Below, one piece after another: positions 13,067 through 20,475 of a DNA stretch of 20,475 bases. The stretch is from NCBI GenBank assembly GCA_045105615.1, contig JBGCDS010000038.1, forward strand, positions 1 to 20,475. The letters run 5' to 3'. A program made the position numbers and the translations under genes. The notes below the pieces were generated by a model. The model made no database searches. It was given only the letters and a program-made list of their open reading frames with translations, and was not told where the DNA came from. The first letter of the stretch is position 1. The number at the start of each line of letters is the position of its first letter. This DNA comes from UBA1858 sp045105615. GTDB taxonomy: Bacteria; Pseudomonadota; Gammaproteobacteria; UBA4575.

Positions 13067-13474
13067 ATGATAGGTGATGCATGTGTATTTGCATTGACGC
13101 AAATCGCAAATGAGTTTTCTTGTGAGCATGGTGAGTTGGTAACGCGCCGGGCGGGGGCAGATATTGCCTGCCAGTCAGATCAGCATCAGCAACAATGTTC
13201 TTGTGTCTATGAGCAATTAAAAGAAACAGGTTTAGACGCGTTTGATTATGAGGATGACTTAACTCAAGTGCCTCATGGAGTATGGGTGAAAATTCAATTT
13301 GGCGGTTTACTCGGCATGCAAAAAGCTATAAAGGGTAATGCGGAAAGCAAGGTTGAAAATATTACCAGTGTGATACAAATGCTTTATGCTAACTACAGTC
13401 AGATAGAATTATTTCCGTATAAGAATATCGTGCCCGATATGCAGGGATATAGTGCGCGCAAGAGAAGGAAATAA
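13067..13474 (+). CDS. Cysteine-rich protein of unknown function, partner of the 2Fe-2S reductase
   Basis: Five cysteines fall in the first 46 of 135 residues (C6, C19, C35, C44, C46; the last two as CSC) with histidines at 21 and 40, suggesting metal or Fe-S binding. The middle (DYEDDLTQVPHGVWVKIQFG, then GLLGMQ) looks folded and conserved in style. The tail is strongly basic (SARKRRK). There is no signal peptide or membrane segment. AAGGG at 13056-13060 supports the ATG, 12 bases after the reductase stop, so the two are cotranscribed. The family is not recognised; a small electron-transfer or regulatory partner of the reductase is a reasonable guess only. Confidence 0.75.
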   Translation: MIGDACVFALTQIANEFSCEHGELVTRRAGADIACQSDQHQQQCSCVYEQLKETGLDAFDYEDDLTQVPHGVWVKIQFGGLLGMQKAIKGNAESKVENITSVIQMLYANYSQIELFPYKNIVPDMQGYSARKRRK

Positions 13475-13551
13475 TTTTCAAAATCATGATGTATTATACT
13501 GATCACTCATTATGCTACTAATGTCAGCTTGAATATAAGGAGACAATAACA

Positions 13552-14400
13552 ATGGAATACAACACAATAATATCTGCGCAAGAACTTAAAGCAATTATAG
13601 ATCAAGACAATGTGCGTGTATTTGATTGTCGCTTCAGTCTTAAAGATCCTCAAGGGGGGCTGAAGAACTATCAATCTGGTCACCTACCTATGGCACAGTT
13701 TGCAGATATGGATACTCAGCTATCATCTGCCATGTCTGAAACTTCAGGGCGTCACCCTCTACCTGATGCAGATGTTTTTTTAGCACAGTTGAAAGCATGG
13801 GGAATTAATAATGATACTCAAGTCATTGCATATGATGATATCTCCGGAGCCTTTGCCGCAAGACTGTGGTGGATGTTACGTTGGGTGGGACATGACAAAG
13901 TAGCTGTGCTAAATGGCGGAATGCAGCAATGGACTCAACAAGGTTTTCAACTCAGCCAAGACGATGTTGGATTTGAGTCAGGTAATTTTTCTGGTGTTGC
14001 CAATATGGATTGGTTGGTTGACATAGATACAGTTCAAGCGGAGCTAGCAGCAAATAACCTCACATTAATTGATGCACGTGCAGCAGATCGGTTTACAGGC
14101 AAAGATAAGAAAACTGACCCAGTGCCAGGTCATATCCCAGGAGCACAAAATCTCCCATTTGGCGGAAATTTAACCAAAGATGGTTTGTTTGAGACGTCTG
14201 ACGCAATTAATAAACGATTTGCTAATATTATTAAAGATCAGCCGTTAACGAATGTAACTAATATGTGTGGTTCTGGCGTTACAGCCTGCCATAACCTGTT
14301 AGCTCAAGCGGTAGCGGGAATGCCTCCAACTAAGATTTTTATTGGTTCTTGGAGCCAATGGATTAGAGACTCAACGCGACCGGTCAATTGTATCGATTAA
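13552..14400 (+). CDS. sseA: 3-mercaptopyruvate-type sulfurtransferase (two rhodanese domains)
   Basis: The protein moves sulfane sulfur from 3-mercaptopyruvate or thiosulfate to thiol acceptors or cyanide. It has two tandem rhodanese domains in 282 residues. The N-terminal one (about 8-135) is catalytically silent, with YDDISGAFAARLWWML in place of a Cys loop. The C-terminal one (about 155-278) carries the active-site loop CGSGVTA with C239. CGSGVTA is the mercaptopyruvate form, as in E. coli SseA; thiosulfate rhodaneses usually have CRKGVT. FDCRFSL and GHLPMAQ-type segments are conserved. AAGGAG at 13537-13542 supports the ATG. It appears to be transcribed alone; the following 181 bases (14401-14581) hold no gene. 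Confidence 0.93.
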   Translation: MEYNTIISAQELKAIIDQDNVRVFDCRFSLKDPQGGLKNYQSGHLPMAQFADMDTQLSSAMSETSGRHPLPDADVFLAQLKAWGINNDTQVIAYDDISGAFAARLWWMLRWVGHDKVAVLNGGMQQWTQQGFQLSQDDVGFESGNFSGVANMDWLVDIDTVQAELAANNLTLIDARAADRFTGKDKKTDPVPGHIPGAQNLPFGGNLTKDGLFETSDAINKRFANIIKDQPLTNVTNMCGSGVTACHNLLAQAVAGMPPTKIFIGSWSQWIRDSTRPVNCID

Positions 14401-14581
14401 CTGAGTATAGTGGCAGCATGCCTTGTATATTTGATGATAGTTTAAATAAGAAACTAAGTGCTTGATTTAATTGCCTACTATTCACAGATTGATACCGATT
14501 AGCTGGAAGAGGTTGTGATTGCATGATTTTGTCAATAAATTGACCACACTAAATACTTAGTTAAAAACGCAGCAGTTATCT

Positions 14582-16219
14582 ATGGATGGACAAACTAAGC
14601 ATCAGCCTAGTCATGATGAGCTAGACCAATCTGAGGACCATACTAGCCCAATGATTAATCCTGGTGATTTACATGTGCCTGTAGGGATAATTTCTGTAGA
14701 TGATGGCGTGGTTGTCTATGCAAATGATGCATTTAGAAAAATAGTAAAAACGACTAAAGTCGGTGAGCCTATGAAGGGCTTTTTGCATACCCCAGAAATA
14801 CGAAAATCGATCGCTAATAAGCTTGAGCGGACCTCGCAATATTCCACATTACTTGAGCGGCCTCAGACTTCTCTTATATTTACAATCACTAAAGGTTTGT
14901 TTTTAGAGATACCACATTATTTTGTAAGTATTGAAAAAATAAATAATATCATCGAGAACAATCAGCCGTACCTTTCAAGAGAAGAATATCTTGTAGAACT
15001 GTCTAAGTTGACGGATAGCAACGACAGTGAAGATAGCAGTGTTTGTACTTTTGACGTCGATAGATTCAAAGTAGTTAATGAGAAGTATGGTTACGATGCG
15101 GGAAACTATGTTTTAAATGAGTTAGTCCAAGTGATTAAGCAGTATCTTCCTAAAGAAAATACTATTGGCCGCCTTGGAGGTAATGAATTTGGGGTGATAT
15201 TAAAAAATGTCAGTAGTGATGACAGTGTTCAAATATGTGAAGTTATTAGAGAATCAGTTAAAGATTATAATTTTGAGTATAACGGTGAAAGTATTGAGAT
15301 CACCCTGTCTATTGGTGTGATTTTGATTACTAAAGAAGACAGCGCGCTAGAGAAAATATTAGCGTCAGCAAATTTGGCATTGCGTTCAGCGCAAGAGAAT
15401 GGTCGCGACTGCGTTCATAGTTCTGCCACACAAGATACAATGATGGCCTATCATTCAGGGAAAATGCACTATGCATTAGTCATTGAAGATGCCTTGCAAA
15501 ATGATAAGTTTGAATTATTTGCGCAGCCGATCGTAAATCTTAACGATCAAGATAGTCACTATTCTTATGAGGTGCTGCTCAGAATATTTGATCACAAGAA
15601 AAATGATTTCGTGTCATCGCAAGAGTTGATTTCTGCAGCCGAGTCGTTAGAAGTTACGACTAGAATTGACCAATGGGTATGCGAGAGAGTATTTAAAGAT
15701 ATAGGTGAAAAAGTAACGGCACAGGTAAAAATCCCTAATATTTCAATCAATCTTTCAGGGCACTCTATAGTGAGTGTGGCGTTTGAAAAATTTTTATTAG
15801 GGATAACTGATAAGTATGAAGTGCCTACTAGTTGTATTTGTTTTGAAATCACAGAGAGTGTTGCGGTTAAGAGCATCACTAGAGCGCAAAATTTTATTCA
15901 TAATTTGAAAGCGGTTGGCTATAAATTTTCGCTAGATGATTTTGGTGTTGGATATTGTTCTTTTAACTATCTGAATCAATTAGACGTGGACCATGTAAAA
16001 ATTGATGGATCATTTGTGTCAGCGATGCTGGATGATGCAACGCAATTTGCTACTGTGCAGGCAATCACTAGTGTGGCTCGAACAATGAATATCAAAACAA
16101 TTGCGGAATTTGTGGAAAAACCTGAAATCATAAAAGCGCTTAAAGTGATCGGGGTTGATTATGGACAGGGTTATATATTTGGTAAGCCTAGTCCTATGAA
16201 AGATATATTCAAAGCATAA
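14582..16219 (+). CDS. PAS-like/GGDEF/EAL protein, probable c-di-GMP phosphodiesterase
   Basis: The 545 residues contain a PAS-like sensor (about 28-120: VPVGIISVDDGVVVYANDAF), a GGDEF domain (about 130-285) and an EAL domain (about 295-545). The cyclase signature reads GGNEF (199-203): Asn replaces the catalytic Asp/Glu, so cyclase activity is doubtful, although FDVDRFKVVN is kept. The EAL side looks intact: EVL (330-332), INLS (389-392), ITE (423-425), DDFG (452-455), KID (473-475), AEFVE with E512, and GQGY with Q529. The net prediction is a c-di-GMP-degrading cytoplasmic enzyme with a regulatory GGDEF domain. No transmembrane segment is seen. The ATG at 14582 lacks a clear Shine-Dalgarno sequence. 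It is probably a single-gene unit. Confidence 0.92.
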   Translation: MDGQTKHQPSHDELDQSEDHTSPMINPGDLHVPVGIISVDDGVVVYANDAFRKIVKTTKVGEPMKGFLHTPEIRKSIANKLERTSQYSTLLERPQTSLIFTITKGLFLEIPHYFVSIEKINNIIENNQPYLSREEYLVELSKLTDSNDSEDSSVCTFDVDRFKVVNEKYGYDAGNYVLNELVQVIKQYLPKENTIGRLGGNEFGVILKNVSSDDSVQICEVIRESVKDYNFEYNGESIEITLSIGVILITKEDSALEKILASANLALRSAQENGRDCVHSSATQDTMMAYHSGKMHYALVIEDALQNDKFELFAQPIVNLNDQDSHYSYEVLLRIFDHKKNDFVSSQELISAAESLEVTTRIDQWVCERVFKDIGEKVTAQVKIPNISINLSGHSIVSVAFEKFLLGITDKYEVPTSCICFEITESVAVKSITRAQNFIHNLKAVGYKFSLDDFGVGYCSFNYLNQLDVDHVKIDGSFVSAMLDDATQFATVQAITSVARTMNIKTIAEFVEKPEIIKALKVIGVDYGQGYIFGKPSPMKDIFKA

Positions 16220-16316
16220 AGTTGCGTTAGCACATTGGTTCATTAATTGTGCGTGGCGTGCTACCTTCCTAGTCTCAAGTATGTATTATTAATTTCGCTC
16301 TAATGAGGCAAATGCG

Positions 16317-16883
16317 GTGAATTTTTGTAGTAACTGTGGTTCGGGTGATATCGAACATAAAATTCCTGAGGGGGATAACCGTCTAAGACATTGCTGTCCT
16401 AGCTGTGACATGGTTTTCTATGAGAACCCCAAAATTGTTACAGGCTGTATTGCGCAATGGCAAGGTAAAATATTAATGTGTAAGCGAGCAATTGAGCCGC
16501 GTATAGGTACATGGACCTTGCCTGCAGGATTTATGGAAAATCATGAGACGTTGCAAGAGGCAGCAGCGCGTGAAACATTTGAAGAAGCTACAGCCCGCAC
16601 CTCTAATCTAGAGTTGTTTGCGGTTTATAATTTGCCGCACATCAGTCAAGTGTATGTCATGTTTAAAGCAGATGTGATTGATGGAAAAGCCTCCTCTGGC
16701 ATAGAGAGTTTAGAGACGGAGTTTGTCAGCGAAATGGATATCCCATGGGCAGATCTATCCTTTCCCATTATTGCTGAAACATTAAAGTTATATTTTGAAG
16801 ATAGAAAGCAAGACAAGTTTTCTATGCATGAGGGTGAAATTACTCGTGACCATGAAAGAGCTATTCAGATAACAAGATATTGA
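16317..16883 (+). CDS. Nudix hydrolase with N-terminal zinc ribbon
   Basis: This 188-residue enzyme has a four-cysteine ribbon (C4, C7, C27, C30) before the Nudix fold. The Nudix box spans 71-93 (G71, E77, R85, E86, E89, E90) and matches GX5EX7REUXEEXGU except that the last Gly is Thr92; the metal-binding RE..EE core is complete. The ribbon resembles that of NADH pyrophosphatase NudC, but the family with this short layout usually acts on ADP-ribose or similar nucleoside diphosphate derivatives. The start is GTG at 16317 with GAGG at 16305-16308. The ribbon begins at residue 4, so no earlier start is needed. The next gene overlaps the stop by four bases, so translation is coupled. Confidence 0.9.
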   Translation: MNFCSNCGSGDIEHKIPEGDNRLRHCCPSCDMVFYENPKIVTGCIAQWQGKILMCKRAIEPRIGTWTLPAGFMENHETLQEAAARETFEEATARTSNLELFAVYNLPHISQVYVMFKADVIDGKASSGIESLETEFVSEMDIPWADLSFPIIAETLKLYFEDRKQDKFSMHEGEITRDHERAIQITRY

Positions 16884-17257
16884 GTAAAAAATTATTATTG
16901 GCAGTGATTGAGCTTGGAGGGTACCCAGACTTTCGGGGTCTGTATCAGCAGTTTGGCTACGAAGTTATAATTGAGTCATCAATGAGGAAAGCATTAACAA
17001 TACTTAAGAAGAATAAAGTTGATGTGATTGTCGCGGAGTTTAACTATCAGCATACCTTTAGAGACCGTCTTAGTAGTCTTGAATCAATTATTGCCGTAGC
17101 GCAGACAAATAAACAAATAGAGTTTATTGTGTTATACGAAAAAGATTTTGAAAATCATCTGGATAAATTAAGGAAGCAATTTAATTTCAGTGTAGAAGTG
17201 GCTTTCCCAATAGATAATGCCAAGATGATGAAGGCGTTAGGGAGAATATCAGATTGA
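16880..17257 (+). CDS. Receiver-like (pseudo-receiver) protein of unknown function
   Basis: The 125 residues alternate hydrophobic strands and amphipathic helices in the order of a response-regulator receiver: LLLAVIELGG, then YEVIIESSMRKALTILKKN, VDVIVAEFNYQ and IEFIVLYEK. The phosphoacceptor position in VIVAEFNYQ is Glu rather than Asp, and no acidic cluster sits after strand 1, so phosphorylation is unlikely. There is no output domain. The start is TTG at 16880, overlapping the Nudix stop as TTGA, so it depends on coupling. It ends 4 bases from the convergent ydcH gene. The receiver assignment is from fold pattern only and is not firm. Confidence 0.65.
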   Translation: MSKKLLLAVIELGGYPDFRGLYQQFGYEVIIESSMRKALTILKKNKVDVIVAEFNYQHTFRDRLSSLESIIAVAQTNKQIEFIVLYEKDFENHLDKLRKQFNFSVEVAFPIDNAKMMKALGRISD

Positions 17258-17261
17258 TGGT

Positions 17262-17471
17262 TTAAGCATCTACGTCTGGTATTAAACCGCTCTCTAATTT
17301 TTGTATGGTGTCCTTGATATTCAGCTTGCGCTTCTTCAGACGTTTTAATTGCAGTTGGTCGACATAGTCCGCTTGTGCTAATGCATTAATTGCATCATCT
17401 AGATCTCTGTGTTCAACGCGCAGCTCTAAAATCCTGCGTACAATCTCTTCATTAGCATCACTAGTGTGCAT
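17262..17471 (-). CDS. YdcH/DUF465 family small protein
   Basis: The 69 residues are nearly all helix and heavily charged. The family pattern is present: helix one IVRRILELRVEHRDLDDAIN, then LKRLKKRKLNIKDTIQKLES, where the L-KK-R-L-KD-I signature of DUF465 is clear. Such proteins form short antiparallel coiled coils, and their function is unknown. It starts 5 bases after the bolA stop and is the last gene of the trhO-tatD-bolA set. Confidence 0.82.
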   Translation of the reverse strand: MHTSDANEEIVRRILELRVEHRDLDDAINALAQADYVDQLQLKRLKKRKLNIKDTIQKLESGLIPDVDA

Positions 17472-17476
17472 GGTGT

Positions 17477-17803
17477 TTAATTTGCCGGTTTAGATTTGGA
17501 ACCACCTAGGCAAGGCGGAGACTGACGTGATTGACCATTTTTTTCTGACCATTCAATAGAAGTGAAAGAGTGGATGGAGAGCGCATGAATAGCACCAGCT
17601 AATTCTTCTGCAAGTAGATTATTGATTATGCGATGTCGTGCAATTAACATTTTGCCATCAAACTCATCACTGACTACGGTGACTTTGAAATGTGATTCCG
17701 ATCCAGGAGGCACATTATGGTTGCTGCTCTCATTTAACACTTCAAGGTAAGTCGGTGATAAAGAGGAGTTAATTTTTTCTTCAATGGCGGTTTGAATTTT
17801 CAT
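17477..17803 (-). CDS. bolA: BolA family protein
   Basis: The 108 residues match BolA: SHFKVTVVSDEFDGKMLIAR (37-56) continuing as the conserved RHR, then LAEELAGAIHALSIHSFTSI (64-83) followed by EW. The invariant C-terminal His and the class II KH-like fold are preserved. BolA proteins pair with monothiol glutaredoxins to handle [2Fe-2S] clusters and can bind DNA as stress and morphology regulators. A Ser/Pro-rich tail with one Cys (SPPCLGGS) extends past the domain, as in many proteobacterial BolAs. It lies between tatD (32 bases upstream) and ydcH (5 bases downstream) in one operon. Confidence 0.9.
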   Translation of the reverse strand: MKIQTAIEEKINSSLSPTYLEVLNESSNHNVPPGSESHFKVTVVSDEFDGKMLIARHRIINNLLAEELAGAIHALSIHSFTSIEWSEKNGQSRQSPPCLGGSKSKPAN

Positions 17804-17835
17804 GGGATGCTGAGTCCTAGTGTCAATTGTCTATG

Positions 17836-18627
17836 CTATTCAGTGATACTTAGAAAGCGTAACGAGTTGTTCATAGTATAGTCACAAAGTGCTTCAACGC
17901 TATCCCCACGATGGTGGGCGATATGCTCAGCGATATGAGGAAGATACGCGGGCTCATTGGTCATTTTCTTTGGTCTTGGCTGGAATGTGCGTGGAAAGAG
18001 ATAGGGAGCATCAGTTTCAATCAGCAAGCGATCCTGTGGGATAGTCTTCACTAGCTTATGTAAATGGCTGCCACGTCGTTCGTCACATATCCAACCGGTA
18101 ATACCAATGTATAAATCCATGCCCAAGTAGTTTTCCAGTGCTCTCGTGTCACCAGTGAAGCAATGAACGACAGTGGGGCCTATATCATTCTTATATTCAT
18201 TTAAGATAGAGAAAAACTCATCATGTGCATCACGCTCATGCAAGAACAATGGTTTTTGCACTGAAATTGCTAACTCTATCTGTTGGCGAAAGGCGAATTC
18301 TTGTTGCTCAGGAGTTGAAAAATTCCGATTAAAATCTAAACCGGCTTCTCCAATGGCTTTAACGCGATCGTTGTTCGATAAATCGCGTAAAGTCTTTAAG
18401 GTGTTGTCCTGCCAATTTTTTGCCAAGTGAGGGTGGACACCAGCAGTGGCATACATGTTTTTTTGGTGACGCTGTGCTAGCTCAATGGCGAATTGACTAT
18501 CTTCTTGGTCTGAGCCGGCAACTAAGAAATGATTAACGTCAGCATCCATTGCTCGTTGCAAGATTGACTGTTCATCATCTCTAAATTTACTGCTGGTAAA
18601 ATTAAAGCAAAAATCAAATAGCGGCAT
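17836..18627 (-). CDS. tatD: TatD family metal-dependent 3'-5' nuclease
   Basis: This cytoplasmic TIM-barrel metal-dependent nuclease is involved in DNA repair and 3'-5' exonuclease activity; despite its name it is not needed for Tat export. The 263 residues follow E. coli TatD closely: FNFTSSKF near the N-terminus, TAGVHPH (about 61-67), AIGEAGLDFNRNFSTPEQQE (about 91-110), HERDAHDEF, VVHCFTG, YIGITGWICDERRG and LLIETDAPYL. Metal-site His, Glu and Asp residues are at the expected places, and the DFNFTS-type start lacking the usual DxHxH is normal for TatD proper. The ATG at 18627 lies inside trhO, a 14-base overlap, so translation is coupled. Confidence 0.94.
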   Translation of the reverse strand: MPLFDFCFNFTSSKFRDDEQSILQRAMDADVNHFLVAGSDQEDSQFAIELAQRHQKNMYATAGVHPHLAKNWQDNTLKTLRDLSNNDRVKAIGEAGLDFNRNFSTPEQQEFAFRQQIELAISVQKPLFLHERDAHDEFFSILNEYKNDIGPTVVHCFTGDTRALENYLGMDLYIGITGWICDERRGSHLHKLVKTIPQDRLLIETDAPYLFPRTFQPRPKKMTNEPAYLPHIAEHIAHHRGDSVEALCDYTMNNSLRFLSITE

Positions 18628-19444
18628 CTTGTGGAACTTTGTTGCTTAAGCATGATGTGCAAAATTCAACTTCATCATCTTTAAGAATGAGTTGGCAATC
18701 AGTGCATAAATTAAAATGTTGGGGTGCAAGTTTATTATTGATGGATACACGGTCATCAAATACAAAACAATTCCCGTGCCAGTGGGTGCCTTTAGTTTGG
18801 CGTAGATATTCTATGATACCACCCTCAAGCTGGAACACTTGATCAAAACCGAATTTTTCTAGATAGGGCGCGGCTTTTTCGCAGCGGATTCCACCAGTGC
18901 AGAATGTAACAATTGGTTTATCTTTTGGCAGTTTGCTTAATTCATCAGCTTTGGTTTGTAGTTTTCGAAAGCGTCTTAAATTTAACTGTTGAGCTTTATC
19001 AAAAGTGCCTAGTTCAAATTCAAATTCGTTGCGCATGTCTAGTAAAATAAAATCTTTGCCACTGTCCAACCACTGTTTGAGTTCTTCAGGTGGTAGATAC
19101 TGGTGATCAAAGTCTCCTACCTTAAGCGTATTATCTTCAATAGGTACTAATTCGGTTTTGGTCTTGACTGTCATTTTGCTGTAGGGCCGTTCTAGGCTAT
19201 ACAGTTCATGAAAGCGCATGTTGGAAAAACGTGTATCTTGATTTAGATTAGAGCGAAATGTTTGAATCTCTAATATATTCCCAGACAGGCCAATATTGAT
19301 GCCTTCAGTTGCCAGGTAGATTGAACCTTTGAGGTCCAAATTAGCGCATAAGCTTTTAAGCTGGTTTAATGTATCGTCAATATCATCAATTGGCGTGAAG
19401 CAATAGCCAGCAATATTTATATATATTGGTTTTAAATTTATCAT
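18614..19444 (-). CDS. trhO: tRNA uridine(34) hydroxylase TrhO
   Basis: TrhO (YceA) performs prephenate-independent hydroxylation of wobble uridine U34 in certain tRNAs, the first step to 5-(carboxy)methoxyuridine. The 276 residues include an N-terminal acylphosphatase-like domain (about 1-100, with STEGIN-type GSIYLATEGINIGLSG and RPYSKMTVK), a rhodanese domain (about 115-215) with active-site CTGGIRCEKA (C182), and a C-terminal Cys pair region (C247/C250, C262/C265) that could bind zinc. ATG at 19444 opens a minus-strand operon with tatD, bolA and ydcH. The 71-base divergent gap to pepN must hold both promoters; none is convincing by eye. Confidence 0.93.
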   Translation of the reverse strand: MINLKPIYINIAGYCFTPIDDIDDTLNQLKSLCANLDLKGSIYLATEGINIGLSGNILEIQTFRSNLNQDTRFSNMRFHELYSLERPYSKMTVKTKTELVPIEDNTLKVGDFDHQYLPPEELKQWLDSGKDFILLDMRNEFEFELGTFDKAQQLNLRRFRKLQTKADELSKLPKDKPIVTFCTGGIRCEKAAPYLEKFGFDQVFQLEGGIIEYLRQTKGTHWHGNCFVFDDRVSINNKLAPQHFNLCTDCQLILKDDEVEFCTSCLSNKVPQDAAI

Positions 19445-19515
19445 TACACTATAGGGATAGATATTTTCTGTGCGGATATTAACTCAAACTCTCAACGATC
19501 AAAATAGTTATTAAT

Positions 19516-20475
19516 ATGAAAGACGGCAAGCCAAAAGCAATATACCTAAAAGATTATCAACAACCAGATTATTGGATCGATGAGCTTTCTTTACGTTTTG
19601 AGCTATTCGAAGGGAAAACATTGGTGCATGCTAAACTGCAGGTGAAAGCCAATGAGAATGTTGCACCTAGCGGGAATTTAGAGCTGCTAGGTGAGCAGCT
19701 TAAATTGCTGGAAGTTAAAATAGACGATAAACAACTGTCAGAGCAAGACTATTCGCTGAGCGCTGAGTCATTGACCATACATAATGTGCCTAAGCAATTC
19801 GTATTGACGACGTTAGTTGAAATTGACCCAGCTCAGAATACCGCTTTAGAAGGCCTTTATCTCTCATCCGGAAATTACTGTACTCAATGTGAGGCAGAAG
19901 GCTTCCGAAAAATTACCTATTATTTAGATCGGCCTGATGTCATGGCGGTATTCTCGGTGCGTATCGAAGCTGATCAGAAAGCTATTCCGGTATTGCTATC
20001 GAATGGTAATCGCGTATCCGAAGGCAAGCTAGAGGATGGCCGCCACTTTGCCGAGTGGCATGACCCCTATCCAAAACCCTCTTATTTGTTTGCATTAGTC
20101 GCAGGTAATCTGTCCTGTTGTAGTGATCAATACACCACGACAAGTGGGCGTGAAGTCAGTCTGGAAATTTATACCGAGGCGCATAACGCAGACAAATGTG
20201 ATCATGCTATCGCATCGTTGAAAAGAGCCATGAAATGGGATGAAGACACATTCAATCTTGAGTATGACCTTGATACCTATATGATTGTTGCCGTGGATGA
20301 CTTCAACATGGGAGCGATGGAAAACAAAGGTCTAAACGTGTTTAACTCTAAATGTGTATTGGCAAGTTCCCAGACATCAACCGACGCGGACTACATGAGT
20401 ATTGAAGCGGTTATTGCGCATGAATATTTTCATAACTGGACAGGGAATCGTGTTACCTGTCGTGATTGGTTTCAG
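19516..20475 (+). CDS. pepN: Aminopeptidase N (M1 family), 5' part
   Basis: Exactly 320 codons of an M1 zinc aminopeptidase are present; the gene continues beyond the right edge (E. coli PepN is about 870 residues). The beta-saddle N-terminal domain includes ALEGLY and CTQCEAEGFRKITYYLDRPD. The substrate-binding GAMEN motif is at 266-270 and the zinc motif HEYFH at 302-306, followed by NWTGNRVTCRDWFQ, virtually as in E. coli. The second zinc-ligand Glu lies past the edge. It acts in the cytoplasm on peptide N-termini. ATG at 19516 gives the usual short lead before the first domain; no strong Shine-Dalgarno sequence is seen. Confidence 0.96.
   Translation, partial: MKDGKPKAIYLKDYQQPDYWIDELSLRFELFEGKTLVHAKLQVKANENVAPSGNLELLGEQLKLLEVKIDDKQLSEQDYSLSAESLTIHNVPKQFVLTTLVEIDPAQNTALEGLYLSSGNYCTQCEAEGFRKITYYLDRPDVMAVFSVRIEADQKAIPVLLSNGNRVSEGKLEDGRHFAEWHDPYPKPSYLFALVAGNLSCCSDQYTTTSGREVSLEIYTEAHNADKCDHAIASLKRAMKWDEDTFNLEYDLDTYMIVAVDDFNMGAMENKGLNVFNSKCVLASSQTSTDADYMSIEAVIAHEYFHNWTGNRVTCRDWFQ

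Noticed and set aside
14489..14502. TTGATACCGATTAG upstream of the GGDEF/EAL gene as an FNR box
   Set aside because: Only 8 of 10 palindrome positions match, and the hexamer at the class II distance is poor (GATTTT).
16228..16263. TAGCAC/GTGCTA inverted repeat after the GGDEF/EAL gene as a terminator
   Set aside because: Only 6 bp of pairing around a 24-base loop and no T-run.
1..20475. tRNA or rRNA genes, CRISPR arrays, transposases, integrase or phage genes
   Set aside because: Looked for on both strands; no cloverleaf, repeat-spacer array or mobile-element protein was found.

Overview
The window looks like chromosomal DNA from an AT-rich gammaproteobacterium. Supporting evidence: a classical [4Fe-4S] FNR protein, enterobacterial-type TatD, TrhO and PepN orthologs, and the small families DUF2288, DUF3301, YdcH and BolA. 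A pyrophosphate-type phosphofructokinase together with a XylM/AlkB-type membrane monooxygenase fits a marine methylotroph- or hydrocarbon-degrader-like lineage (Thiotrichales/Methylococcales-like). That placement is inference. No tRNA, rRNA, CRISPR array, transposase or prophage gene was seen.

Layout. 1-137: start of a membrane protein (-), cut by the window edge. 434-1757 (-): two adjacent glutathione-S-transferase-like genes. 1758-2148: a 391-base gene-free region with a perfect FNR box, a well-placed minus-strand -10, several hairpins and a terminator-like hairpin, probably a leader or small RNA. 2149-2871 (+): fnr. 2950-5166 (-): OmpW/AlkL-like outer-membrane protein, XylM/AlkB-family hydroxylase and a 67-residue membrane protein, with FNR boxes before both ompW and the hydroxylase. 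5451-7267 (+): ADP-glucose-phosphorylase/GalT-like enzyme, a repeat-bearing spacer, and a membrane-anchored aspartic protease. 7257-8876 (-): DUF2288 and PPi-phosphofructokinase. 9151-10140 (+): adk and DUF3301. 10148-11889 (-): YfcE/MJ0936-type phosphoesterase, cupin, and a metzincin-like putative metalloprotease. 11990-13474 (+): 2Fe-2S ferredoxin/flavoprotein reductase and a Cys-rich unknown. 13552-14400 (+): mercaptopyruvate-type sulfurtransferase. 14582-16219 (+): PAS-like/GGDEF/EAL protein. 16317-17257 (+): zinc-ribbon Nudix hydrolase and a receiver-like protein. 17262-19444 (-): trhO-tatD-bolA-ydcH, tightly packed. 19516-20475 (+): first 320 codons of pepN.

How it fits together. The most interesting part is 1790-5239. 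A canonical oxygen-sensing FNR gene sits beside an outer-membrane hydrophobic-solute channel and an oxygen-dependent membrane hydroxylase. Three minus-strand promoters there (ncRNA/leader, hydroxylase, ompW) each have an FNR-like box exactly 22 bp upstream of a -10-like hexamer, which is the class II activation geometry. This suggests hydrophobic-substrate uptake and oxidation tuned to low oxygen. A XylA-like ferredoxin-reductase (11990-13054) could supply electrons, but it is 7.6 kb away and the link is speculative. The rest is mostly core metabolism and housekeeping.
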